From NCBI RefSeq assembly GCF_030010375.1, contig NZ_JASCRY010000003.1:248001-312000 (forward strand): a stretch of DNA of 64,000 bases. The letters run 5' to 3'. Shown in pieces: positions 9,292-16,455 of the stretch. The position numbers were made by a program, and so were the translations under genes. Origin of the DNA: Flavobacterium yafengii. Its GTDB lineage: Bacteria > Bacteroidota > Bacteroidia > Flavobacteriales > Flavobacteriaceae. Each line of letters opens with the position of its first letter. The stretch's first letter is position 1. The notes under the pieces were generated by a model. That model saw only the letters and a program-made list of their open reading frames with translations. It ran no database searches and was not told the origin of the DNA.

Positions 9292-10638
9292 TTAATCGTT
9301 ATTATTTCTTGTATAATAATCTAACAATAATTTTTCTTTGTAATTAAATTTAAACTCAGGACAAGCTGGAGTTCCTTCGTACCACGATTTAGGACAACTT
9401 CCGCCACAAACAGGTAAATGCGTGCATTCTTTACACCAAGTATCACCCGATTTAACTACCTCTGGCCAATCTCTTAGAGTAGCATTTGTATTGAAAGTAC
9501 TAGGGTCGTCAAACAAGTTACCAATTTTATGCTCATCAGTGGCATAAGTGTCGGTATAAGGAAATTCCCAACAGGTAAACACGTTCCCAAACGCATCGAA
9601 AACCTCAGAATCTTGTCTTTCAACCATGCATGCATAATAGGTTCTTTTGGGCAATAAATTTGAAAACTTAATCTTGTTATCATAGCATTTCATTAGCCAA
9701 TCAATCTCTTTTTCCGCAAAGTCTTTGTTACTAAGACCTATTTTACCAGCGTCATTTCCTCCCCAATCAACAATAGGAGCAAAACTTACTGAAACATATT
9801 CATTAATTCCTTTTTCAACTATATAATCTAGCAATGGATCTACAAACATATGGTTTGTCTGATCAATATTGATTCTAATTGAAATACCACCTTTTTTTGA
9901 TTGATAAGCTTCGGTCTTTGTGCATGCAATTATATTATTGATAATAATATCAAAAGTAGAATTTCCTTCTTTTGTAATTCTTCTTTTATCATGGGTTTCT
10001 GCGGTTCCATCAATTGTAATCTGATAATCTCTTATCTTATAATTCGTAACTAAATCTTGGAATATTTTATCTTTAAGACTCAATCCATTAGTTATCATAG
10101 TAGCGGAATAAGAAAGATCACGTTCTTTACATATTTCTAATAGTTTTTCTGTTGTTTTTTTTATTGAAGTCAATCCTGTTAATGGTTCTCCTCCATACCA
10201 TGTGATATTAATTCCAGTATATCTCTCAACTTTATCCAAATCCAAGAAGTGAAGTATTCTTTCAATATATTTCTCAATTACATCATCCTTAGCGTAATCT
10301 TTACTATGATTTTGAGCACAGTAATGACAACCCAACTGACAATTAGCGGATGGCTGAATTGTCATTGATAGAATATTGACTCCATTTCTTCCTATTTCAT
10401 TTTCGGTTACAACTGTCAGAAACTCATCTTCTTCTTTATTCACAATAATTTGATTTTCTTGTAATAAGGACACAATTTCCGCATCAAGTTCTTTAAAATT
10501 TGATTCTTGTAAATCCTTGTATACATCAGTATCTAAGAGCATTGAAGAGCCAGATCTAGTGGAAAAAATAATTAATTTATTTTGAAATCCATATTCATCT
10601 AAGTGGTCAGTTGTTAAATGGTATCTTGTTAGTTTCAT
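9292..10638 (-). CDS. Radical SAM/SPASM peptide-modifying enzyme
   Basis: 448 aa. The radical SAM [4Fe-4S] motif C100-x3-C104-x2-C107 is in NCQLGCHYCAQN. The SAM-binding GGEP is near 149-152 (TWYGGEPL). The C-terminal SPASM region has Cys337, Cys356, Cys402, Cys405, Cys411, Cys415 and Cys426, enough for two auxiliary clusters. Residues 1-80 may form a precursor-binding domain. SPASM enzymes beside short Gly-Gly-leader peptides install Cys- or carbon-centred crosslinks; the exact chemistry here cannot be read. The gene lies between the precursor and exporter, in the same direction. About 300 bp with two hairpins separates it from the precursor, so it may be expressed less. Confidence 0.93.
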   Translation of the reverse strand: MKLTRYHLTTDHLDEYGFQNKLIIFSTRSGSSMLLDTDVYKDLQESNFKELDAEIVSLLQENQIIVNKEEDEFLTVVTENEIGRNGVNILSMTIQPSANCQLGCHYCAQNHSKDYAKDDVIEKYIERILHFLDLDKVERYTGINITWYGGEPLTGLTSIKKTTEKLLEICKERDLSYSATMITNGLSLKDKIFQDLVTNYKIRDYQITIDGTAETHDKRRITKEGNSTFDIIINNIIACTKTEAYQSKKGGISIRINIDQTNHMFVDPLLDYIVEKGINEYVSVSFAPIVDWGGNDAGKIGLSNKDFAEKEIDWLMKCYDNKIKFSNLLPKRTYYACMVERQDSEVFDAFGNVFTCWEFPYTDTYATDEHKIGNLFDDPSTFNTNATLRDWPEVVKSGDTWCKECTHLPVCGGSCPKSWYEGTPACPEFKFNYKEKLLLDYYTRNNND

Positions 10639-10827
10639 ATTTAATTTAAATAATTTTAGGCAGTACCCATCAACTTAATAACCAACAAAATATTTGTTGT
10701 CGATTAAATTGCAAGTATGTTTTTTATGTTTTTACAACTGTTTAAAAATCGAATAAATGCAATTTTATTATTACACCATATTTTATTCTAAGAAGGTTTG
10801 TGAAAAATAAGGTTTGAATTTTATATT

Positions 10828-10864
10828 AAAACCAATTGAAAATATTCTATTTACAATTGGTTTT
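10828..10864. terminator. 11-bp hairpin between precursor and radical SAM gene
   Basis: AAAACCAATTG (10828-10838) pairs perfectly with CAATTGGTTTT (10854-10864) around a 15-nt loop. On the minus strand the second arm ends in TTTT. It is a second possible attenuator downstream of the precursor. Confidence 0.5.
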
Positions 10865-10910
10865 ATTGTTTTAGTCTGTCAGTGGCTATTTTTAAGTTTA
10901 AATAAAAATA

Positions 10911-10930
10911 GGCAAAGCTTACGCTTTGCC
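10911..10930 (-). terminator. Terminator/attenuator 6 bp after the RiPP precursor
   Basis: GGCAAAGC (10911-10918), a 4-nt loop and GCTTTGCC (10923-10930) form a perfect 8-bp stem. On the minus strand it is followed by TATTTTTATTT. Partial termination here would make precursor mRNA more abundant than enzyme and exporter mRNA. Confidence 0.75.
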
Positions 10931-10936
10931 CAAATT

Positions 10937-11143
10937 TTAACCATTCCAGTCACATTTTGTCAAGTTTGGACAGACATCACTATTCCATCCACAAGTCGTT
11001 AATTTTCCACAAGTTGTAGGATCTGACAGAGACAAATCTGTTAGACCTCCTCTTATTTGCATCAAACCAGCATCTTTAATAATTTCAACTTTTGAGAAAT
11101 TATCACCTTTTTTAGATAATTCTTTTAAACGATTTTTTAACAT
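10937..11143 (-). CDS. RiPP precursor peptide, Gly-Gly leader with a four-Cys core
   Basis: 68 aa. The leader (residues 1-33) is MLKNRLKELS, then FSKVEIIKDAGLMQIRGG; the double Gly at 32-33 fits cleavage by the neighbouring C39 exporter. This matches the Bacteroidota GG-leader natural-product precursors found next to radical SAM/SPASM genes. The 35-residue core has Cys45, Cys51, Cys58 and Cys64, spaced x5, x6, x5. It contains a near repeat, KLTTCGWN and NLTKCDWN, so two similar modified units are likely. A strong hairpin follows the stop. A decayed paralogue is upstream at 11356-11533. Product structure and activity are unknown. Confidence 0.9.
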   Translation of the reverse strand: MLKNRLKELSKKGDNFSKVEIIKDAGLMQIRGGLTDLSLSDPTTCGKLTTCGWNSDVCPNLTKCDWNG

Positions 11144-11355
11144 TTAATTTGATTTTTAATTTAAACTTCATTTTTTGTTGCAATGACAACGGTTATAACA
11201 TTAATATTATGGCGCCTAACGCTAATGTTAACTTTTAAACTTAAACTAGTTTTATATGAATAGTTTAAGAAAAATACTTTATTTAATTTTCCAACTATAG
11301 ACACCGTATTTAAGTATCAATGAGTCACTGTTTGTAAATTTCTCTTTAATATTTA

Positions 11356-11533
11356 CTAATCAGCATTCCAAGCACAATCTCTAATTGGTGGCTCATCTAC
11401 TCCGTTACAAGAACAAGAGGCTAATCTGGAACATATAGGTGGTATTATAGACCCAATACTGAATCTTTAATAACCTCTATTTTTTTGAATTACCTGTTTT
11501 TAGTAATAATTCTTTTAGACGATTCTTTAACAT
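11356..11533 (-). pseudogene. Second RiPP precursor, disrupted by two frame changes
   Basis: From ATG at 11533 the frame reads MLKNRLKELLLKTGNSKK then stops. The first eight residues after Met match those of the intact precursor except its ninth position onward. Adding one base in the A7 run restores IEVIKDSVLG, matching the leader IEIIKDAGL region. A second shift opens a core reading CSRLASCSCNGVDEPPIRDC then AWNAD and a stop at 11356. The core keeps the Cys-x-Trp-Asn signature (CAWN versus CGWN and CDWN) but differs otherwise. I read it as a duplicated and decayed precursor. Sequencing error in the homopolymer or programmed frameshifting are less likely alternatives; two independent shifts argue against both. 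Confidence 0.75.
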
Positions 11534-11715
11534 GATTTTTAAAATTTTAATTTAACCTTTAATTTTTGTTATAGTGAAAACAGTTATTGCACTAATGCTA
11601 ATTCTTAACTTTAATCTTGTCTGAAGAATTGGACACAGCATAGATTGAATTATTCATATGTTTAGCTTGTGATTAAACAGAGAATCAATTCTTAAAATCT
11701 ATATATGTAAAAGGT

Positions 11716-14046
11716 CTATTCTTTTAAAGTTCTATTTTGCTCGTCATTAATCACATTTTTTTGACTTCCTCTTACTTTATTATTCCCGAATCTATAACTT
11801 ACCGAAATTGTACAGTTTCTTGCGTCGTAGTAATTATCATAGACATTAATCCCGTTTTCAATAATTGACAATCCTCTTTTCATTTCCTGCCTAAATATAT
11901 CTTTTACAGTAAAGGAAAGTTGCAATTTCTTTTCTAATAATGAATATCTAAAACCCATACTCAAATTAGCATTTGGTTTTATAATTCTATAATCCTGCCT
12001 CGTATTTGTAGTCTGCCAATAATTAGCAAATAATATCAATGATTTTGTTTTATTTATAAATACGTTATTATTTGAAGAGAAAAAACCTCCCCAACCTTCA
12101 AATTTCGAAGCTTGTAAAATAACATCTGAGGTAGACTTATTATAATTGCCATCAGCATAGAAAGAGGATTGCCAAATTTTGAAAAATTTATGCGTGTAAC
12201 TCATATTTAAACCAAAACTATTCTGGCTATAGTAATTTTCAGGTTTTTTAACTTGAAAATCCCCATCTATAGAATATAAAATACCTTGGTTGTTTTGAAT
12301 TCTTGATCCGTAGAAAGTTAGGTTTAAATTGTTGTGGGTGTAACTTAACTCTATATTATTTGAAATCGAGGGTTTCAAATATGGATTTCCAGTAATATAG
12401 GAAAATGGTGTGTCGTACAATTTATAAGGATTCAAATCATTATAATTTGGACGGTTTATTCTTTTATTATATGCTAAGGACCAACTTGATTCCTCATTTT
12501 GCTGAAATAATACACTAAGAGTAGGGAATAAATTATTATAAGTGTTTTTGTTTATTTCGTGTGACTGTGAAACTCCCTTTACATTAGTATTCTCAAAACG
12601 AAAACCGAAAGTAGTTTCCCATTTTTTACTAATTTTCTTCATTGACGAAAAATACAAAGCTCCTATTTTTTCATTTAAATCAAATAAGATGTTTTCAGAA
12701 ATAACATTGTTTTCAGAGTAAGTAAATTCACTATTAGCATCAGTATCTGTTATTTTTGCACCCGTTTCAATTTTACACCAACTATTTGGCAATTCAAAGT
12801 CAATTTGAGCTGTTCTAATTTTGAATCCATTTTTAGTGAAATTTCGGGAATTATTATAATTGAGAGAATTACTTGTGTTATCAACATTATTATCTGTAAT
12901 ATTGGTAATGTAATTTAATTCAACACTAACTTTCTTATTATTTATTTTATAATTATAATACCCATTTACTGAATTAATCAATCCATAAAAATTATTTTTT
13001 GTGTTTGAAAATATATTTTGGGAAAGATTATTTTTTTTTATTAGAGTAGTTGTCTCCCCTTGATTATTAAAATCTCTTTTAACCAAACTATAAGCAATCC
13101 CAATGTTTGACTTATCTGACAACTTATAATCCGCGCCTAAATTAGAACTATACATATTTGCAGATACCTTTCTTTGAATATTATTTTCTCTGAGTTCTGT
13201 CTCTATTTCGATTCTATTATATTCTAACGGTCTATTTTTATTATTAGAAATATTACCCTTCCATGAAATTTTTAATCTTTCGTTTTGAAAATTAAAATTC
13301 AAACCATTCGATCCACCGAAATAGGTATTTTTCAAAATACTTGATTGAACACTACCATTAAAACCTAAATTTTGGTTCTTTTTAAAAACAATATTTACTA
13401 TACCACTGTTTCCTGATGCATCATATTTAGCTGATGGATTTGTAATCACTTCTATTCTAGAAATGTTTTCAGAGCGTATTGTCTTCAGGTAGGCGATTAA
13501 TTGTTCTCCGTTAAATTGAATTTTTTTATCATCTATCATCACATTAATATTGCTTTTTCCTACAATACCAATAGCATCATTCTCTATTCGTAATCCTGGA
13601 GTAACCTTCAACACATCCAAAGCATCCCCCCCAGCAGCAGCAATAGAACTCTCTACATTAAAAACCAATCTATCTACTTTGCGCTCTATAAGTTTCTTTT
13701 GATTAGTTACAACAACTTCTATTAGTTTCTGTTCTTTCTCGGTTACTTTTATTATTCCTAAATGAAGGTCTTGGTTTGCATTAATTTTTTGTTTGTATAA
13801 AATGATTCCCATTTGCCTTACTTGCAAAAAATATTCTCCTTTTTCAGTTGATAAAGAAAATTCGCCATTAACATTTGTCAATTCGCTTTTTATTGCAATT
13901 GAATCTTTATTTAAAATAAGTATTTCTATGAGTTCTAAAACTTCATCTTTTTGATTGAAAATTTTGCCTGTTATTTTTATTTGAGAAAATAATGTAATTG
14001 GAATAAATAGTATTAATAGAATAGTTAAATGAAAGCTTTTATTCAT
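11716..14046 (-). CDS. TonB-dependent outer-membrane beta-barrel protein with carboxypeptidase-like N-domain
   Basis: 776 aa. Signal peptide MNKSFHLTILLILFIPITLF then SQ. Residues about 23-100 resemble a carboxypeptidase-regulatory-like beta sandwich (ITGKIFNQKDEVLELIEI). A plug-like region follows (DALDVLKVTPGLRI ... ISRIEVITNPSAKYDASGN). The rest is a beta barrel of the Bacteroidota outer-membrane beta-barrel family, ending in alternating aromatic strands (ISVSYRFGN). It lies just upstream of the precursor genes in the same direction, so it may import, bind or protect against the peptide product; that is inference. A folded region and dyad copy 3 lie upstream of its start. Confidence 0.85.
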   Translation of the reverse strand: MNKSFHLTILLILFIPITLFSQIKITGKIFNQKDEVLELIEILILNKDSIAIKSELTNVNGEFSLSTEKGEYFLQVRQMGIILYKQKINANQDLHLGIIKVTEKEQKLIEVVVTNQKKLIERKVDRLVFNVESSIAAAGGDALDVLKVTPGLRIENDAIGIVGKSNINVMIDDKKIQFNGEQLIAYLKTIRSENISRIEVITNPSAKYDASGNSGIVNIVFKKNQNLGFNGSVQSSILKNTYFGGSNGLNFNFQNERLKISWKGNISNNKNRPLEYNRIEIETELRENNIQRKVSANMYSSNLGADYKLSDKSNIGIAYSLVKRDFNNQGETTTLIKKNNLSQNIFSNTKNNFYGLINSVNGYYNYKINNKKVSVELNYITNITDNNVDNTSNSLNYNNSRNFTKNGFKIRTAQIDFELPNSWCKIETGAKITDTDANSEFTYSENNVISENILFDLNEKIGALYFSSMKKISKKWETTFGFRFENTNVKGVSQSHEINKNTYNNLFPTLSVLFQQNEESSWSLAYNKRINRPNYNDLNPYKLYDTPFSYITGNPYLKPSISNNIELSYTHNNLNLTFYGSRIQNNQGILYSIDGDFQVKKPENYYSQNSFGLNMSYTHKFFKIWQSSFYADGNYNKSTSDVILQASKFEGWGGFFSSNNNVFINKTKSLILFANYWQTTNTRQDYRIIKPNANLSMGFRYSLLEKKLQLSFTVKDIFRQEMKRGLSIIENGINVYDNYYDARNCTISVSYRFGNNKVRGSQKNVINDEQNRTLKE

Positions 14047-14222
14047 GGATTCTCATTATTAGGTTAATTTCTGCTTATTTTTTATGTATAATGTTGTAAA
14101 TGTATTTTCTTGTTATTGTGACAAATTGCGTATTTAACAATTTTACATACTAATAATCAAATTATTATATTTCATGAAATAACTCTTATAGATTTCGATT
14201 TCTCAATATCTAGTTTTTCTAG

Positions 14223-14267
14223 AATATTATTTATGAACGTAAATGCCTATGCGGCATGAATAATATT
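14223..14267. other. Long hairpin upstream of the TonB-type gene
   Basis: AATATTATT (14223-14231) pairs with AATAATATT (14259-14267). Inside are TATG/CATG and TGCC (14244-14247)/GGCA (14253-14256). It lies about 180 bp upstream of the minus-strand start at 14046, between that gene and dyad copy 3. It could be a 5' UTR structure. This 337-bp intergenic stretch (14047-14383) shows no gene. Confidence 0.45.
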
Positions 14268-14327
14268 AAAATTACCGACGTCGAAAATATAAATAAGAAA
14301 TGGAATACAAATACAGAGATAACCACC

Positions 14328-14366
14328 TTTAACAAAGAAGGCAGTTTTTGAGTAAAATATGTTAAA
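14328..14366. promoter_or_regulatory. Dyad element copy 3 (TTTAACA-N25-TGTTAAA)
   Basis: TTTAACA at 14328-14334 and TGTTAAA at 14360-14366, spacer 25 bp, with inner sequence AAGAAGGCAGTTTTTGAG close to the half-site at 15058. It is downstream of the LuxR-type regulator gene and about 280 bp upstream of the TonB-type gene. Confidence 0.6.
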
Positions 14367-14383
14367 ATTTAATAGAAGTGGTA

Positions 14384-15040
14384 TTAAATAAATCCTTGTT
14401 TTATGGCTTCTTTTACCAGACCGGTATCGTCTGTAACGTCAAAAGCCTTTTTCATGCGGATGATGCGTTTTTGAATGGTACTTGTAGTAAGATGTATAAT
14501 ACTTTCTAACTCTTTTATTTTAAACCCCTTTGATAAATATAAAAGTATTTGACGGTTATAATCTTCAATCATTAATTCCTTTTTCCATATTTCATTGATG
14601 CATTTTTTTACAATAGAACTATAATACTGCTCCCCTGCAATGATATCTATTACGGCCTGTTGTAATTTCTCAGGTGTAATATCATTTTTTATGATAAGTC
14701 CTTCAGGTCGAACTTTTTTAACTATATCATAAACAATGATAACTTCGGTATGGGCAGTTATCATAATGATTTTACAATTAGGCATCTTTTCTCGTATCAA
14801 AATGGCTAAATCACTGCCAGATAAGATAGATTTTGCATCATAACCCGGTAAGCCTTTATCAATAATGGCTACATCAAATAATTCATTTAGAGATAATTTT
14901 CTTGATAATGTAGCATAGGCCTCTTCACAACTATAAGCTTTTGTAAAAATAGGGTTATGCAATCCAAAAGGAGTTGCTAAAAGAGCAATACTATAGCCTT
15001 CTACAGTCATCGGATGATCATCTACTAAAAAAATATTCAT
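14384..15040 (-). CDS. NarL/LuxR-type response regulator
   Basis: 218 aa. The receiver has the acidic pair Asp7-Asp8 (LVDDHP), phospho-acceptor Asp61 (VAIIDKGLPGYD), a switch Thr in MITAHTE and the conserved Lys in LIIKND. The C-terminal about 60 residues are a LuxR-type helix-turn-helix (LSKGFKIKELESIIHLTTST). Its natural partner is the HisKA_3-type kinase at 16456-18468, encoded nearby but on the other strand. It lies next to two copies of the dyad, making it the best candidate to bind them; that is inference. It is divergent from the LytTR gene, with a 99-bp shared upstream region. Confidence 0.92.
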   Translation of the reverse strand: MNIFLVDDHPMTVEGYSIALLATPFGLHNPIFTKAYSCEEAYATLSRKLSLNELFDVAIIDKGLPGYDAKSILSGSDLAILIREKMPNCKIIMITAHTEVIIVYDIVKKVRPEGLIIKNDITPEKLQQAVIDIIAGEQYYSSIVKKCINEIWKKELMIEDYNRQILLYLSKGFKIKELESIIHLTTSTIQKRIIRMKKAFDVTDDTGLVKEAIKQGFI

Positions 15041-15057
15041 GAATTAGATTATTTAAC

Positions 15058-15064
15058 TTTAACA
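15058..15064. promoter_or_regulatory. Half-site of the dyad element between divergent regulator genes
   Basis: TTTAACA is followed by AAATAGGCAGTTTTTCTG, matching the inner part of dyad copy 3. The right arm TGTTAAA is missing. It lies 18 bp upstream of the minus-strand response-regulator start and 76 bp upstream of the plus-strand LytTR gene. Confidence 0.45.
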
Positions 15065-15139
15065 AAATAGGCAGTTTTTCTGCAACAAAAAAAATAGGCA
15101 CTTGTCTAGATTGCAATACTCTTATTTTAGATCTGCAGT

Positions 15140-15853
15140 ATGCGTTTTTCTTTTCTCATTATCGACGATAACACCACCACAATTAAGGAAACTTTAGAGC
15201 TCTTCGAAAATTTCCCGAACTATTTTTGTGTTGGTATTGTCAAAGATAGTCAAACTGCCATAAATCAAATTATAAAAGTAAAACCACAACTCGTATTGAA
15301 AAGAATTCCTGTCAAATCTAATTACGGGAATTTATCATTCACAACTATATCTGAACTATTCCAATATGTTGACATAGTGCCCTATTTTATTGGATTGGCT
15401 TCATCTCCAGACTATGCCCTTGAAGCTGTTCAGTCGGGATTTTCCGACTATATAGTAGACCCATTACTCTTGCATCAATTAGGAAAAAGTCTTTTTAGGT
15501 TTGAAAAAAGAAATCCACCCGCCAGCATCACAACTATTTGCATTAAATCCTATAGCGATTATCAATTTGTGGCGCTACAAGATATTGCCTATTTAAAAGC
15601 GGACAACAACACTACAGACATTCAATTATACAATGGCAAAACCGTGAATGCTTATAAGACCTTAAAGCATTTTGAGAACACTTTACCATTCCATTTTTTG
15701 CGAATTCATAAAAGTTACATTGTCAACATTAATCATGTATCCCGGATACATTTCAGCAAATCAAAATGCTACCTTAATTACAATGAAATTCTACCCTTCT
15801 CGCTAACCTATAGGGATAATATTGATGCCATTATCAGAAAAACAAATATTTAG
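15140..15853 (+). CDS. LytTR DNA-binding regulator with a degenerate receiver domain
   Basis: 237 aa. The N-terminus folds like a receiver (FLIIDDNTTTIKETLELFE, with the acidic pair at 9-10), but at the phospho-acceptor position the usual LVFLD-type strand reads LVLKRIPVKSN. Lys/Arg replace the Asp near residues 54-55, so phosphorylation is not expected. Residues about 135-235 are a LytTR domain (IAYLKADNNTTDIQLYNGK, then FLRIHKSYIVNINHV), which binds direct-repeat DNA sites. It may be a phosphorylation-independent partner of the LuxR-type regulator. Start ATG at 15140; 308 bp follow before the next gene. Confidence 0.9.
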   Translation: MRFSFLIIDDNTTTIKETLELFENFPNYFCVGIVKDSQTAINQIIKVKPQLVLKRIPVKSNYGNLSFTTISELFQYVDIVPYFIGLASSPDYALEAVQSGFSDYIVDPLLLHQLGKSLFRFEKRNPPASITTICIKSYSDYQFVALQDIAYLKADNNTTDIQLYNGKTVNAYKTLKHFENTLPFHFLRIHKSYIVNINHVSRIHFSKSKCYLNYNEILPFSLTYRDNIDAIIRKTNI

Positions 15854-16016
15854 TCCTGATAAAATTTCTTTCTCAAAATACATGGTTTCACCATTTAGAT
15901 TCACTCTTAAACTATTGTACTAATCTGGTTCACTATAACCTCCCAAAAACAGAAAACAACACGGTTTTTTACCCGTTAATTTGCCCCAGTTATAACGCAA
16001 CAGAAGCTTCTAAATA

Positions 16017-16067
16017 AATATTGAGAATGGGGAAAATCTGCCTTTATGCAGTGTCATTCTCAATATT
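16017..16067. other. 13-bp perfect stem in the leader of the small lipoprotein gene
   Basis: AATATTGAGAATG (16017-16029) pairs with CATTCTCAATATT (16055-16067). The loop contains a nested CTGC/GCAG. No T-run follows, so it is not a clear terminator; it lies about 95 bp before the ATG at 16162. It could be a UTR regulatory fold. Confidence 0.5.
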
Positions 16068-16161
16068 ATCAGAATAGCTATTTCCCAGCTTTTCTTAAAA
16101 AAGGTACTCCATTTTGGATAAGTGCCAGTATAAAAATTTTCTAATTTTTTAAACACTTTTT

Positions 16162-16365
16162 ATGAAAAAGCTACTAATTGCTATGGGCTGTGTTGCAGCT
16201 ATTGTTCTATCATCTTGTACATCAGACACTATTGATGAAACCAAAGACTTTACAAATAAAAATAATCCTGAAATCCTCTCAGTTGAAATTATAGACTCAC
16301 TGAATGTAACAAATTCTACCGGCCTTTACAATGGCGATGATAATAAGGATAAGACCAAAGGATAG
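16162..16365 (+). CDS. Small lipoprotein
   Basis: 67 aa. Signal peptide MKKLLIAMGCVAAIVLSSC ends in a lipobox (LSSC, Cys19). The mature 49 residues are Asp/Asn/Lys-rich and polar, ending DNKDKTKG. I recognise no family. A strong terminator follows, so it forms a single-gene unit between the LytTR regulator and the TPR kinase. The position suggests a role in signalling or sensing at the periplasmic membrane, but nothing in the sequence proves it. Confidence 0.75.
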   Translation: MKKLLIAMGCVAAIVLSSCTSDTIDETKDFTNKNNPEILSVEIIDSLNVTNSTGLYNGDDNKDKTKG

Positions 16366-16379
16366 AAATTTCAATAAAA

Positions 16380-16417
16380 ACCAGACAATAAATTTTAAAT
16401 ATGATTGTCTGGTTTTT
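16380..16417 (+). terminator. Intrinsic terminator after the small lipoprotein gene
   Basis: ACCAGACAAT (16380-16389) pairs perfectly with ATTGTCTGGT (16404-16413) and is followed by TTTT. It lies 14 bp after the stop. Confidence 0.88.
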
Positions 16418-16455
16418 AATCTTTATTTTTGATTCGATTTATAAAATTTTAAAAA

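Noticed and set aside
10814..11002. 62-codon plus-strand frame over the hairpins and the precursor 3' end
   Set aside because: Overlaps two hairpins and the precursor antisense; no motif and no matching context.
11356..11533. Programmed ribosomal frameshift to make the second precursor
   Set aside because: Two separate shifts would be needed and the second has no slippery or pause signal; decay is simpler.
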